Positions 9,655-20,150 are shown, counted from the stretch's first letter. The stretch is 64,000 nucleotides of DNA from an uncultured Clostridia bacterium (GCA_948473085.1 CAOKWH010000008.1:1-64000), one strand, 5' to 3'. Numbers and translations are program-made. The notes: generated by a model from the letters alone, not told the origin.

Positions 9655-10209
9655 TTACCCTTTGAGCAGATCCGCATTTTTAATTAAATAATTACCGCCG
9701 GAAATCACCGTTAAAAGGGTGGTGGCAGACATCAGCAGCTGCCCCAGCAGCACCATCGCACTGGACTGCACCCCCAATGTCACGGCCCACTGGATAAGGA
9801 GCAGATAACCAATCCAAACCATCTGGCAGATGGTTTTGGCCTTGCCCCATTTATCCGCCGGAATCACCCGGCCTTTGGGCGCCGCTACCAGACGGATGGA
9901 TGTAACTAAAAACTCCCGGGACAGGATGATAATAGCCACCACAGCCGGTACCATACCCAGGCTGACAAAGCAGATAATGGCCGAGGTAACCAGCAGTTTG
10001 TCCGCCAACGGATCCATCAGGATACCAAAGTCGGTAATCAGGTGATGTTTCCGAGCCAGATAGCCATCCAGCATATCGGTAAACGAGGCCCCGGCAAAAA
10101 CCAAAAATGCCAACAAAAACCGGTGCGGAATGGCATCCAGCAGCATAAAAGCCACAAATGGCAGTATTAAAACAATGCGCAGCAGTGTCAGTTTATTTGG
10201 TAAGTTCAC
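9655..10209 (-). CDS. pgsA: CDP-diacylglycerol--glycerol-3-phosphate 3-phosphatidyltransferase
   Basis: MNLPNKLTLLRIVLILPFV...ASFTDMLDGYLARKHHLITDFGILMDPLADKLL (CDP-alcohol phosphotransferase signature). Confidence 0.95.
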   Translation of the reverse strand: MNLPNKLTLLRIVLILPFVAFMLLDAIPHRFLLAFLVFAGASFTDMLDGYLARKHHLITDFGILMDPLADKLLVTSAIICFVSLGMVPAVVAIIILSREFLVTSIRLVAAPKGRVIPADKWGKAKTICQMVWIGYLLLIQWAVTLGVQSSAMVLLGQLLMSATTLLTVISGGNYLIKNADLLKG

Positions 10210-10247
10210 GCTTATTCCCCCACATCGTAACTTTTGGGCTGGGCGGG

Positions 10248-11576
10248 TTACTCCGTCTCCTCGCCCAGCAGGTCATAGCCCTGGCTGTCGGTGATGGACA
10301 CCAGGACATACTCGCCAGCCTCATGCTCATAGGGCGAATCGAACCACACTCTGGTATCAATATCCGGGGCGTCCATATAGCTGCGGCCGAAATAGAGCCC
10401 GCTTTGCTCATCCAGCCCTTCTATTACAACTTCCAGCTCCCGGCCTATCAGGCTGCGGGCAAACTCTTCGGCAATCAGCAGCTGCTCGCTCATTACAATT
10501 TCTGCCCGGCGGCGTTTGGTTTCCTCATCTATCTGGCCAGGCATGTCAAAGGCGGGGGTGCCATCCTCCAGCGAATAGGTAAAACAGCCCAGGCGTTCAA
10601 AACGCACCTGCTTGACCAGGTCGGTAAGTTCTGCAAAATCCTCCTCTGTTTCCCCGGGGAAACCGGTGATGAAGGTGGTGCGCAACACAATACCCGGCAC
10701 CTTTGCCCGGATTTTTTGCATCAGTTCCAACAGGTACTGTTTGTCCCCCCGGCGGTTCATGGCCTGGAGCACCCGGCCGCTGGCATGCTGCAGGGGCACA
10801 TCCATATATTTCACCACTTTGGGTTCGGCAGCCATAACCTCCAACAGCTCATCGGTGATGCGCTGGGGGTAGCAATAGAGAATACGCACCCAGTGCACCC
10901 CATCCACCTTGCATACCTCGCGTATCAGCTCCGGAAGCATCAGCTTGCCGTAGAGATCCTCCCCATACCGGGAGGTATCCTGGGCAACCAGATTGATTTC
11001 GGTCACGCCCTGGGCGGCAAAGCGCCGCACCTCTTCCAAGATGTTTTCCATCTTCCGGCTGCGGAAACGCCCCCGGATGTTGGGAATGGCACAGTAGGTA
11101 CAGCGGTTATCACACCCATCCGCCAGCTTGATATAAGCAAAAAACGGGGCGTTTGCCAGTACTCGGTCGGCATCCATGATCAAATCATCCTTGGGGGAAA
11201 ATTCCACCACCCGCTGGCCCTGGAGCGCCTGGTCGATGGCGGCCACAATATCGGTATTCCGGCCGATGCCCAAAATAACATCCGCCTCCGGAATCTCCGA
11301 GACAATCTCCCGCTGATAGCGCTCTGCCAGGCAGCCGGTAACCACCACTGCCTTTACCTGGCCCTGGCGTTTCTGCTCGCAGAATTCCAAAATTGTTTCG
11401 ATGGATTCGCGTTTGGCGTCCTCTATAAAGCCGCAGGTATTGATAATAATTACATCGCACTGGGCAGCGTCGCCGCACAGCTCGTACCCTTCCCGCTGAA
11501 TGAGCGAGAGCATAATTTCGCCATCCACCTGATTTTTGGAACATCCCAGGGATACCATTCCTACCTTGATTGCCAT
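10248..11576 (-). CDS. rimO: Ribosomal protein S12 methylthiotransferase RimO
   Basis: VGMVSLGCSKNQVDGE, DVIIINTCGFIEDAKRESIETI, LADGCDNRCTYCAIPNIRGRFRSR. Confidence 0.96.
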   Translation of the reverse strand: MAIKVGMVSLGCSKNQVDGEIMLSLIQREGYELCGDAAQCDVIIINTCGFIEDAKRESIETILEFCEQKRQGQVKAVVVTGCLAERYQREIVSEIPEADVILGIGRNTDIVAAIDQALQGQRVVEFSPKDDLIMDADRVLANAPFFAYIKLADGCDNRCTYCAIPNIRGRFRSRKMENILEEVRRFAAQGVTEINLVAQDTSRYGEDLYGKLMLPELIREVCKVDGVHWVRILYCYPQRITDELLEVMAAEPKVVKYMDVPLQHASGRVLQAMNRRGDKQYLLELMQKIRAKVPGIVLRTTFITGFPGETEEDFAELTDLVKQVRFERLGCFTYSLEDGTPAFDMPGQIDEETKRRRAEIVMSEQLLIAEEFARSLIGRELEVVIEGLDEQSGLYFGRSYMDAPDIDTRVWFDSPYEHEAGEYVLVSITDSQGYDLLGEETE

Positions 11577-11651
11577 TACTTTATTATCTCCTTTTCGCTG
11601 CCAACGGGCAAGCGTCTTGTTTTATACCTATTGCCACAGCCTTATGCCTTG

Positions 11652-12296
11652 TCAGTCCTCCATGGCTTCTGCGGGGAGTTCGTCAGCATACTCCTCCAGC
11701 ACCCAACGGATAGCCGCATGAATTTCGCCATAGCGATAGCCCATGCGCAGCAGGGCGTTCTGGGCCTTTTGGCGGCCCTTCTCGCTCCCCAAATGCCGCA
11801 GGTACTTTTTTACCAACAGGGCGTGCAGTTTCTCCTCCAGCTCCTCCTCCTCAAACTGGGCCAGCGCCTCCTGCACATCCTCTTTTTCTATGCCCTTTTG
11901 GCGCAGGGCTTGGGCAATCCGCTGTTTGGAATATCCTTTCAGCCGGAACAAGTCCCGGGCATAGGCAGCGGCATAGTAGCTGTCGTTAATCAGCCCCAGC
12001 TCACACAGGCGGTCAGCCACCTGGGCGGCCACCTCTGGGTCCACATACTTTTCCAGCCGCTGAACCAACATGCTGCGGCTATAGGCCTTATACTCCAGCA
12101 GATGCAGCGCATACTCCCGGCCAAAGATGTATTCCGACTCCCGGCGCAGCTGCTCCAGCGCATAAATATCCGTTTCATCCCCGGCCTTCAGGCCGCTGCG
12201 GGCCAGGGCCTCCTCCTGGGCGGAAAAGAGAAATTCGCCATCCACAACAACAGCAAATCTCCCTTTCTTTGTTCGATGTATATCGGTAATCTTCAT
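11652..12296 (-). CDS. recX: Recombination regulator RecX
   Basis: RecX-type helical repeats (ALHLLEYKAYSRSMLVQRLEK...LCELGLINDSYYAAAYARD) directly downstream of recA. Confidence 0.92.
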   Translation of the reverse strand: MKITDIHRTKKGRFAVVVDGEFLFSAQEEALARSGLKAGDETDIYALEQLRRESEYIFGREYALHLLEYKAYSRSMLVQRLEKYVDPEVAAQVADRLCELGLINDSYYAAAYARDLFRLKGYSKQRIAQALRQKGIEKEDVQEALAQFEEEELEEKLHALLVKKYLRHLGSEKGRQKAQNALLRMGYRYGEIHAAIRWVLEEYADELPAEAMED

Positions 12297-12307
12297 GCCT
12301 TATCCGC

Positions 12308-13459
12308 TTAGTCGTCCACTTCAATATCAATATCAGCGGACGGGCGGGCGGCAGGTTCTGCCTTGGGTGCCTCCGCCGGCTCAGCAACAGGGGCGGCTGC
12401 TTTCAGCACCGGCTTTTTCTGCTTGGGGTTTTCCAGCAATTTTCCGGCATTTTCCATCACCTTCTGGGCAATCTCCTCGCTCAGATCCGGATTCCCGCGC
12501 AAAAATTCCCGGACATTGTCCCGGCCCTGGCCTATCTTCTGGCCATTGTAGCTGAACCAGGAGCCGCTCTTTTCGATAATCTCCAGTTTAACAGCAATAT
12601 CCAAAATCTCCCCTTCCCGGGAGATTCCCTGGCCGTACAGGATATCAAATTCCGCCTCCCGGAAGGGCGGAGCCACCTTGTTTTTAACCACCTTTACACG
12701 GGTGCGGTTTCCCACCACCTGGCCACCCACCTTGAGCTGCTCAATACGCCGGACATCCAGCCGCACCGACGAGTAGAACTTCAGTGCCCGGCCGCCGGGG
12801 GTAGTCTCCGGGTTGCCGTACATAACGCCGATTTTTTCCCGGAGCTGGTTGATAAAAATAGCAACGCAGTTGGATTTGCCAATGGCGCCGGTGAGTTTGC
12901 GCAGTCCCTGGGACATCAGCCGGGCCTGTACACCCACATGGCTATCCCCCATTTCGCCCTCAATTTCGGCTTTGGTAACCATAGCAGCCACCGAGTCCAC
13001 AACAACAACATCCACAGCGCCGGAGCGCACCAGCGCCTCGGCAATTTCCAGCGCCTGCTCGCCTGTATCGGGCTGGGAAACCAGCAGTGCATCAATATCC
13101 ACACCCAGGGCCTGGGCATACACCGGGTCCAGGGCATGCTCCACATCAATAAATACTGCCGAACCCCCGCGCTTCTGGCTCTCGGCTACAATATGCAGCG
13201 CAACCGTTGTTTTACCCGAGCTTTCCGGCCCATATATTTCAACAATGCGCCCCTTGGGTACACCGCCGATGCCCAGCGCAATATCCAGCGACAGCGACCC
13301 GGTGGGAACAGCCTCTACATTCAAAGTGGAGTTCTGCCCCAATTTCATGATGGCCCCCTTGCCAAACTGCTTTTCAATTTGTGCCAGGGCAGCGTCCAAC
13401 GCCTTTTGCTTTTCGCCTGCCAGGTCCTCGCCCCTCTTTTCGGTCTGCTTTACAGCCAT
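12308..13459 (-). CDS. recA: Recombinase RecA; ORF-track start is probably too long
   Basis: [50 protein letters not shown] ahead of the ATG at 13459. Confidence 0.98.
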   Translation of the reverse strand: MAVKQTEKRGEDLAGEKQKALDAALAQIEKQFGKGAIMKLGQNSTLNVEAVPTGSLSLDIALGIGGVPKGRIVEIYGPESSGKTTVALHIVAESQKRGGSAVFIDVEHALDPVYAQALGVDIDALLVSQPDTGEQALEIAEALVRSGAVDVVVVDSVAAMVTKAEIEGEMGDSHVGVQARLMSQGLRKLTGAIGKSNCVAIFINQLREKIGVMYGNPETTPGGRALKFYSSVRLDVRRIEQLKVGGQVVGNRTRVKVVKNKVAPPFREAEFDILYGQGISREGEILDIAVKLEIIEKSGSWFSYNGQKIGQGRDNVREFLRGNPDLSEEIAQKVMENAGKLLENPKQKKPVLKAAAPVAEPAEAPKAEPAARPSADIDIEVDD

Positions 13460-13531
13460 CTTGGTACCTCCATCTATGTGTTTTGGTTGTTCTCTGCCCT
13501 CTGCAAATTGGCTAAAGGACATACTATAAGT

Positions 13532-13560
13532 ATTATAGCGAATATCAGGCCCAAAATCAA
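13532..13560 (-). promoter_or_regulatory. Sigma-A-type recA promoter
   Basis: Minus strand TTGATT - 17 bp - TATAAT. Confidence 0.6.
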
Positions 13561-13589
13561 CCAAAAGCGACCCCCTTCACAAATATTTC

Positions 13590-13601
13590 AAACATTTGTT
13601 C
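13590..13601. promoter_or_regulatory. Candidate LexA/DinR (SOS) box
   Basis: GAACAAATGTTT on the minus strand matches the GAACRNRYGTTY core, 30 bp upstream of the recA -35 element. Confidence 0.55.
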
Positions 13602-13670
13602 TGCTTGCATATCTGCTCCATCCAGTGGCTAAACTAATACCGAAACCAAACTGAAAAGGATGTGGAACCC

Positions 13671-13991
13671 ATGACAACAGGACTGACCTGTACTGTAAAC
13701 ACCTGCATCAACCACTGCGACGGCTATTGCAGCCTGCACAGCATCAATATTGGCGGCCACCAGGCCATGATGAAGGATGAAACTTTCTGCCGTTCCTTTG
13801 CCCAGCGCCCGGAAGGCGCCCAGAACAGCACAAACTTTTGCGCCGCCAACCCGCATATGAGCATTAAATGCAGTGTGGAAGGCTGCGCCTACTACAAAAA
13901 TGGCCGCTGCAAGGCCGAAAATGTGATAGTCAGCGGCGGCAGCGCCGACGCCATGCAGGACACCCTCTGCGATACCTTTACCATGCGATAG
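13671..13991 (+). CDS. DUF1540 domain-containing protein (two Cys-rich repeats)
   Basis: LTCTVNTCINHCDGYCSLHSINIGG and IKCSVEGCAYYKNGRCKAENVIVSGG. Confidence 0.85.
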   Translation: MTTGLTCTVNTCINHCDGYCSLHSINIGGHQAMMKDETFCRSFAQRPEGAQNSTNFCAANPHMSIKCSVEGCAYYKNGRCKAENVIVSGGSADAMQDTLCDTFTMR

Positions 13992-14006
13992 TATTTCCAT
14001 TTTACC

Positions 14007-14037
14007 AAAAGGCCCGCGCTCCTGCGGGCTTTTTTAT
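14007..14037 (+). terminator. Rho-independent terminator
   Basis: aaaaggcccgcgctcctgcgggcttttttatt. Confidence 0.75.
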
Positions 14038-14094
14038 TGACAGCCCTGCTTTTATATAGTAAACTGATAAAAATTTTATCAAGGAGTGAGCGGA

Positions 14095-14868
14095 ATGCCC
14101 AGGCAGATTCTTGCCATTGGCGGCGGTGAAAACGGCCGCCCCGGAACCAACTACGAAACAGAGCCATTTGACCAGGAAATTATTCAGATGAGTGGAAAGG
14201 CCGACCCCTCTTTCCTGTTTGTCAGCCTGGCCAATCCAGGGGCCGACGGCAACTATGATAGCTACTATCAGGTGATGCAAACCATCTACCAGGGCCGGTT
14301 TGGCCTTACTCACACCGATCACCTCAATCAGGCCGATATTCAAAACCCGAAGATAGCCCAAAGAAAGATAGACGCTGCCGATATTATCTATGTGGGCGGC
14401 GGCAATACCCTGAAGATGATGAATGCCCTGCGGCGCACTGGCACGGATAAACTGCTGGACGCCGCCTATCGGCGGGGGGCTGTGCTGTGCGGGGTCAGTG
14501 CCGGGGCCATCTGCTGGTGTGCCTGGGGCAATTCCGATTCCCGCAGCTTTACCAGCGGCAGCAGCCAGCTTATCCGGGTGCGGGGGCTAGGCTATCTGCC
14601 AGTGCTGCTCTGCCCCCATTATGACGCCGAACCCCTGCGCCAGGCCGACCTGCCCCGGATGATGCGCACCACCTATGGCATGCCAGCCATTGCGCTGGAC
14701 AACGGGGCTGCTTTGGAGGTGCTGGATGAGGAGCGTTTTCGCATTCTCACCTCGCTGCCCGGAGCCAAAGCCCGGGCCTGTTACTGGAAGGATGGGGAAT
14801 TTAAACTGCGTACGCTGCCTATCACCTCCAACTTTCTGCCCATCCGGGAGCTACTGCGCAGGGAGTAG
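14095..14868 (+). CDS. Peptidase E-like (S51 family) protein
   Basis: Candidate nucleophile motif AVLCGVSAGAICW; DIIYVGGGNTLKMM. Confidence 0.88.
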   Translation: MPRQILAIGGGENGRPGTNYETEPFDQEIIQMSGKADPSFLFVSLANPGADGNYDSYYQVMQTIYQGRFGLTHTDHLNQADIQNPKIAQRKIDAADIIYVGGGNTLKMMNALRRTGTDKLLDAAYRRGAVLCGVSAGAICWCAWGNSDSRSFTSGSSQLIRVRGLGYLPVLLCPHYDAEPLRQADLPRMMRTTYGMPAIALDNGAALEVLDEERFRILTSLPGAKARACYWKDGEFKLRTLPITSNFLPIRELLRRE

Positions 14869-14962
14869 CAAAATAGGGGTCTATCAGGAACCGTACTACT
14901 TTTAAATCGAGCGGGGATATGTTACAATAGATATATCTTTGTTGCCGTTTGAAGGAGACTAT

Positions 14963-15535
14963 ATGAAACTGCTTTTACATATCTGTTGCGCCCCCTGCTC
15001 GGTTTACTGTATCGAAAGCCTCCGGGCCGAAGGGATTGAACCGGTGGGGTTCTGGTACAACCCCACCATCCACCCCTATACCGAATATCGCAGCCGCCGG
15101 GACTGTTTACGGGACTACGCCCGGCAGATAAACCTTACTCTGGTGGAACAGGATGAATACGGCCTGCGGGAATTTGTTGCCGCTGTCGCACAGGATATCG
15201 AGCACCGCTGCGGCCACTGCTATGCCGTCCGGCTGGAACAGGCAGCCGCCTATGCTGCCGAACAGGGGTTTGACGCCTTTACTACCACCCTGCTGGTAAG
15301 TCCCTACCAAAACCACGAACTGCTGATAAAAACCGGTGAGGCCGCCGCGCAGAAATATGGGGTTCATTTTTTGTATCGGGACTTTCGGGTAGGGTTCCGG
15401 CAGGGTCAGGACAAAGCCCGGGAGCAGGGGCTCTATATGCAAAAATACTGTGGCTGCATCTTCAGCGAGGAGGACCGATATATCAAAAAACGCCCGCTGA
15501 AAAAGCCGCCAGCGCAAATAAATCCTACTAAATGA
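14963..15535 (+). CDS. queH: Epoxyqueuosine reductase QueH
   Basis: MKLLLHICCAPCSVYCIESLRAEG...GFWYNPTIHPYTEYRSRRD...RCGHCYAVRLEQAA..YCGCIFSEEDRY. Confidence 0.92.
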   Translation: MKLLLHICCAPCSVYCIESLRAEGIEPVGFWYNPTIHPYTEYRSRRDCLRDYARQINLTLVEQDEYGLREFVAAVAQDIEHRCGHCYAVRLEQAAAYAAEQGFDAFTTTLLVSPYQNHELLIKTGEAAAQKYGVHFLYRDFRVGFRQGQDKAREQGLYMQKYCGCIFSEEDRYIKKRPLKKPPAQINPTK

Positions 15536-15554
15536 GAGAAAAGGAGTGTTTAAA

Positions 15555-16610
15555 ATGCCGCACGAAGAGCAAAAACCCTTCATCCCCGGGGCTGGGGACT
15601 GTATTGTTTCCAAATCCATTTTAAATGGGACCTCCTGCCTCAAATGGCTATTCCGCGAGAAAAGCGACCAGTTCTGCGGCTGGATTGCCTTTGGCGACAC
15701 CGACACCCAGGAGGTCGTGGACAATCCAGCCAATATGGCCATTGCAAATTTTAACGCACTTATTGATTTGGAGCCGGCAGCCGCCAATGTCTATTTTCTG
15801 CCCCCGGGGACAGACCTGGAACTGCGCCGGGACGCAAATGGCGCCTATTTTGCCGATGTGAACACTGGGGAAGAATATCGGGAGATGGTAAAGGGCCCTG
15901 TACAGATAGCCTTTGAGAAAAATTTGAAATTTTTGAACCAGGAGAGTTATCCCCCAACCTTTTTCCAGGGGCTTTTTGGGAACAGCGGCCAACTACAGAC
16001 AGTTGACATCGGCAAGGCCAGCTTCCCCACCGGGAAGGTGGTGCTGGCCGACCCGCTGGCCTACCTGGGCAGTAAATATCAAACCTGCCTGGATCGGAAA
16101 ATCCCGGCCGGCAGCTATCCGGTGGAGCTTTCGCTGCTTCGTTCCCCGTTGGTGGGGCTACGGGTAGCGGGCGCCCGGCTGGTAATCAAGGACAGCCCCA
16201 TAGCCCGCTATGAGATTGCCATGCCCACCGGAAAAGAGCCGCAGGATCTGGGATATCCAGGCGTTTTCAGTTTCTTTGGGGTGGATACCGGCCTGGCCTG
16301 CATTACCGATTGGCAGATAGCGGAGCAGTATACCGCCTTCATGGCCGACTGGGAGCAAAAGCACCCTGAAGGGAACCGCTATACCGACCTGTTTGAAGCA
16401 CTATTCCATGAAAACGCCCAAGCATTCCCCCAACTGCAAAACGAACAGGGGGATTTTCTCCTCTGGCGGCTGCCGGGAACCGACCTCCACCTTCCCCTGT
16501 TCTCCAGCGGCCTGGGAGACGGTATTTACAGCGGCTACTGGGGCCTGGACCGGGATGGCCAGCCGGTTCAGCTGATTATCCCTTTTTTAAACCCGGAGTT
16601 CTTTCTTTAA
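15555..16610 (+). CDS. DUF2185 - DUF4241 fusion protein
   Basis: N-terminus CIVSKSILNGTSCLKWLFREKSD..CGWIAFGDTDTQEVVDNPANMAIANFN (DUF2185-like); C-terminus FPTGKVVLADPLAYL...VDTGLACITDWQ...GDGIYSGYWGLDRDGQPVQLIIPF (DUF4241-like). Confidence 0.75.
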   Translation: MPHEEQKPFIPGAGDCIVSKSILNGTSCLKWLFREKSDQFCGWIAFGDTDTQEVVDNPANMAIANFNALIDLEPAAANVYFLPPGTDLELRRDANGAYFADVNTGEEYREMVKGPVQIAFEKNLKFLNQESYPPTFFQGLFGNSGQLQTVDIGKASFPTGKVVLADPLAYLGSKYQTCLDRKIPAGSYPVELSLLRSPLVGLRVAGARLVIKDSPIARYEIAMPTGKEPQDLGYPGVFSFFGVDTGLACITDWQIAEQYTAFMADWEQKHPEGNRYTDLFEALFHENAQAFPQLQNEQGDFLLWRLPGTDLHLPLFSSGLGDGIYSGYWGLDRDGQPVQLIIPFLNPEFFL

Positions 16611-16616
16611 CGGCAC

Positions 16617-16651
16617 CCCGCCTGCCTAAAAACAGGCGGGCTTTTTATTTT
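16617..16651 (+). terminator. Rho-independent terminator
   Basis: cccgcctgcctaaaaacaggcgggctttttatttt. Confidence 0.85.
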
Positions 16652-16793
16652 ATGCTGTTGGCAAACCAGGCAAAATGGCGTATAATGGGAGGAAGGAATT
16701 TTTGTCGGATAAGCGGGCAGACAAACCATGTGCTTTTCCTACAAGGTTTTCAGAAATAAAGCTGGGGCGGCCAGCTCTTTTGGGAGGTATTTC

Positions 16794-17960
16794 ATGACGC
16801 AATTTCTTGTTCGCCGTTTTATAAAGGATAGCGAGGCTGTTACCAATCCCAAGGTTCGGGAACAGTATGGCGTGCTCAGCAGCATTGTGGGTGTTTGCTG
16901 TAACATCGTACTGTTTGCAGTCAAATTTTCCCTGGGTATTTTGTCCGGCAGTGTGGCCATAACGGCGGACGCTTTTAACAATCTATCGGATGTTGGTTCC
17001 TGCCTGGTTACCATGCTCGGGTTTAAAATGGCCTCTAAACCAGCGGATGCCGACCACCCCTATGGCCATGGCCGCATTGAGTATCTCAGCGGGCTGGTCA
17101 TCGCGCTGTTTATCCTCATGGTGGGGCTGGAATTCATCCAAAACTCGGTGGAAAAAATCCTGCATCCCGAGCCGGTGGCCTTTAGTATGGCTGTGTTATG
17201 CGGTTTGCTTGCTTCCATTGTGGTTAAGCTGTGGATGAACCGCTTTAATACCACACTCAGCAAAAAAATCAACTCCGCTTCGCTGGCAGCAACGGCGGCG
17301 GACAGCATTTCGGATGTAATGGCCACCAGTGTTACGCTGTTTTCGGTGCTCGCAGGGCGTTTTACCACCCTACCGGTGGATGGCGTTATGGGTGTAGTGG
17401 TTTCGGTGATGATTCTCAAAGCTGGGTACGAAATTGCTCAGAACACCCTTACCCCGCTGCTGGGCAGCCGGCCCGACCCGGAACTGGTACGGGAGATTAA
17501 ACGCCTGATGCTCCAATACGATGGAATTGTAGGGGTGCATGACCTGATTGTCCATGATTACGGCCCTGGGCGCATTTTTGCCTCCGCCCATGCCGAGGTT
17601 CCGCTTACCAATGATGTGCTCTACTCCCACGACATCATCGACAATGCCGAGCGGGATATTGCCCGGGAACTGAACATCCACATGGTTATCCACATGGACC
17701 CCATCCAGACAGACAATGAGGAACTCAACCGCACCCGTATGCAGGTAGTGCAAAAGATGAAGGAGCTGGATTCCAGCTTTTCTATCCACGACTTTAGGAT
17801 GGTAACCGGCCCTACCCATAGCAACCTGATTTTTGATGTGCTCATCCCCATTGACCACAAAACACCCGATACCGAAGTTGCCCGGCAGGTACAGGCCAAG
17901 CTGTTGGAAATAGACGAGCATTTTCTGGGTGTGATTACTGTGGACCGAGATTACTGCTAA
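16794..17960 (+). CDS. Cation diffusion facilitator family transporter
   Basis: LSGSVAITADAFNNLSDVGSCLVTMLGFKMASKPADADHPYGHGRIEYLSGL. Confidence 0.93.
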   Translation: MTQFLVRRFIKDSEAVTNPKVREQYGVLSSIVGVCCNIVLFAVKFSLGILSGSVAITADAFNNLSDVGSCLVTMLGFKMASKPADADHPYGHGRIEYLSGLVIALFILMVGLEFIQNSVEKILHPEPVAFSMAVLCGLLASIVVKLWMNRFNTTLSKKINSASLAATAADSISDVMATSVTLFSVLAGRFTTLPVDGVMGVVVSVMILKAGYEIAQNTLTPLLGSRPDPELVREIKRLMLQYDGIVGVHDLIVHDYGPGRIFASAHAEVPLTNDVLYSHDIIDNAERDIARELNIHMVIHMDPIQTDNEELNRTRMQVVQKMKELDSSFSIHDFRMVTGPTHSNLIFDVLIPIDHKTPDTEVARQVQAKLLEIDEHFLGVITVDRDYC

Positions 17961-17973
17961 AAGGAGGACTATC

Positions 17974-18375
17974 ATGTTATATTTAATTACATTCGGCCCG
18001 CCTCTTCTTATTGTAGCGCTGTTTATCTATAAGCGCAGCAAGTATAAAAACCGGAAGAATGCCGGCGCCTTCTTTTTTGAAAATGACTGCCTGGTGCTGA
18101 ACACCGGTATCCCCTATGCCATCCCGCTGGATGAAATTGAGCAGGTTGAACTGCAATACAGCCCCTGGGAATTGGAGCATATGTTTTCCTATACACTGAA
18201 CATCAAGGTGATACGCAAAGACGGCCGGAGCAAATGGGTTTTTTATAAAGGGTATCGCACAGCAAATCTGCGCCTGCCCTCGGATATGAAAACTGCGTTG
18301 GAAGAACAAGGTATAGTGTGCGTAATGAAGGAACAAACCGGATTTTTTGCAAAGAATAAAGAAAAAGGGAGCTGA
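17974..18375 (+). CDS. Small membrane-anchored hypothetical protein
   Basis: N-terminal TM helix plus beta-rich segment; 13 bp after the CDF gene. Confidence 0.6.
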   Translation: MLYLITFGPPLLIVALFIYKRSKYKNRKNAGAFFFENDCLVLNTGIPYAIPLDEIEQVELQYSPWELEHMFSYTLNIKVIRKDGRSKWVFYKGYRTANLRLPSDMKTALEEQGIVCVMKEQTGFFAKNKEKGS

Positions 18376-18390
18376 AAAGCTCCCTTTTTC
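18361..18390. terminator. Bidirectional terminator
   Basis: gaaaaagggagct gaaa agctccctttttc between convergent genes. Confidence 0.85.
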
Positions 18391-18414
18391 TTTAACAGAA
18401 TGGTAGGTGAGAAG

Positions 18415-19701
18415 TTAGCCCAAATCGGCTGTGCTGACAATTTTTACATAGCCCTTCTTCAGGCGGTACCAGGTCCATACAAACATTGCAACTGTCATTA
18501 CTACAGTGCCAATGGCAAGTGTGGTGGTCAAAGAGGTCAGCGAGAAGAAACCGGTCATCAGCGAGGTGATAATCGAAATGGCCATCAGCACCCGGTACAG
18601 GGTAGGAGAGCATTTCAGGCCGCTGTTGGCCCACTCCTCCGGGAACATTTCCGGCATTTTCATCGCCTTAAAGTTGGTAATAGCGCCTACTACCATGCCA
18701 GGCACCATAATCATCGAAACAATGTTGTCCAGTGTAAAGCCGCCAAGAACCGGCAGAATCGAGATAATAGCCAGAGTAATGACAACATTGGTCTTTTTCT
18801 TCAAAAAGGCCGGGAGCCAGCCGTCGTTGGCAATACCAACAATGGGCATGGTATAGCCGCCGATACCACCCAGCAGTGCTGTGCTGAGCGAACACATGGC
18901 GCCGCCTACAATAAAGAAGATATACAGTGCCTCCGGCAGAACCATCTGTGCCATATAGCCCAGGTTCTGGCCAGCCACCTGCCCGTAGGGCGCAATACCC
19001 GAGGCCACATAGCCCAGCAGGGCATAAACACCAGCTGTGAGGATAGAGGCGATAAAGAAGGCTTTGGGAATGTTTTTCTTGGGGTTTTCAGCCATAGCAG
19101 CTACATTGACAATATTGGTAGCACCATTGCAGGTAAAGGACATCAGAGCCACAGCCGTAAGGAAACCGGTGCCGCCGCCAATAAAGTAGGGTTCGCCGGT
19201 AAATCCGCCATGCTGCACCTTGGACATACCAAACACGATAAACAGGCCCAAGGCAATAAACTTTAAAATACCCAGCAGGTTCAGCACCTTGGCAAATATT
19301 GCAGCACCAGTGTTGGCAATAACAAAGAACAGCACCAAAACTGCACAGGCAATGGGGGTTTGGTAGGGAGCCAGAGCCGGAATAAGCTGAGAGAGGTAGC
19401 CAGCCATTGCTATACCAAATACGGAAAAGCTGAATGCTGTAACCAGTGTGGTAATGGCAGTAACACCGGTAAGCATGGGCGGCAGCAGCAGCGCTGACTG
19501 GGAATAGGTTCCGCCTACCATTGAAAACATAGACGAGGTAAAGATAATACGAATTTGCTGGGACATGGTAAAAATCATGCCGAATATCAGAGCCAGAGCA
19601 ACGCTACGGCCGGTGGTGGCAATACCAATGCCCACCATGGAGAAGATACCTGCGCCAATGATACCGCCCACTGACATAAAGATCAAATCAAGCAGGTTCA
19701 T
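18415..19701 (-). CDS. APC superfamily amino-acid permease
   Basis: MNLLDLIFMSVGGIIGAGIFSMVGIGIATTGRSVALALIFG; about 12 TM segments. Confidence 0.9.
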   Translation of the reverse strand: MNLLDLIFMSVGGIIGAGIFSMVGIGIATTGRSVALALIFGMIFTMSQQIRIIFTSSMFSMVGGTYSQSALLLPPMLTGVTAITTLVTAFSFSVFGIAMAGYLSQLIPALAPYQTPIACAVLVLFFVIANTGAAIFAKVLNLLGILKFIALGLFIVFGMSKVQHGGFTGEPYFIGGGTGFLTAVALMSFTCNGATNIVNVAAMAENPKKNIPKAFFIASILTAGVYALLGYVASGIAPYGQVAGQNLGYMAQMVLPEALYIFFIVGGAMCSLSTALLGGIGGYTMPIVGIANDGWLPAFLKKKTNVVITLAIISILPVLGGFTLDNIVSMIMVPGMVVGAITNFKAMKMPEMFPEEWANSGLKCSPTLYRVLMAISIITSLMTGFFSLTSLTTTLAIGTVVMTVAMFVWTWYRLKKGYVKIVSTADLG

Positions 19702-20150
19702 CTTTTTTCGGACTGTGCCATAAATACTCCCTCATTTCTATACAATACTTCGAGCCTGCGAGCATATAAAAATTTATACTCTAAAACTTACTCCAATTAT
19801 AAAATATGGTATTTTGTACTGTCAATTGTCCCATTCTTCTTTCTATAGTTTTTCTAAAATCAACTTGCTTTCTTGTTTATTTTCACTGATTGATCTATTC
19901 CAGCCCCGTTGACCATTTTAGTGCCCTGTGCTTTTTTACAAAATTTTAATTTTATTTGTGTTGATTGTTCCAAATTTTTTCGTGCTACTCTACCTGATTG
20001 GTATAGTTTATTCACCAATAAATTCCAGATATTCCTTTTCTGTCATTTTATACCTCTACAGCCAAACTATTTTTCAGTCCTTCTAAAAAGCCTCTTACTT
20101 TTTAAAATTCCATGCACCTATTTTCAGGCTATCATATGCATTTCAATATA

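Noticed and set aside
10158-12311. 717-aa + strand ORF antisense to pgsA/rimO/recX
   Set aside because: Antisense shadow: the opposite strand carries clearly homologous core genes; the translation has no recognisable domain
16660-16793. Possible NiCo or other metal riboswitch ahead of the CDF transporter gene
   Set aside because: Some G-rich segments and hairpins, but I could not match a conserved riboswitch core by eye
19740-20150. AT-rich intergenic region with 80-aa ORF (19909..20151)
   Set aside because: Composition typical of non-coding upstream DNA; no RBS or homology evident
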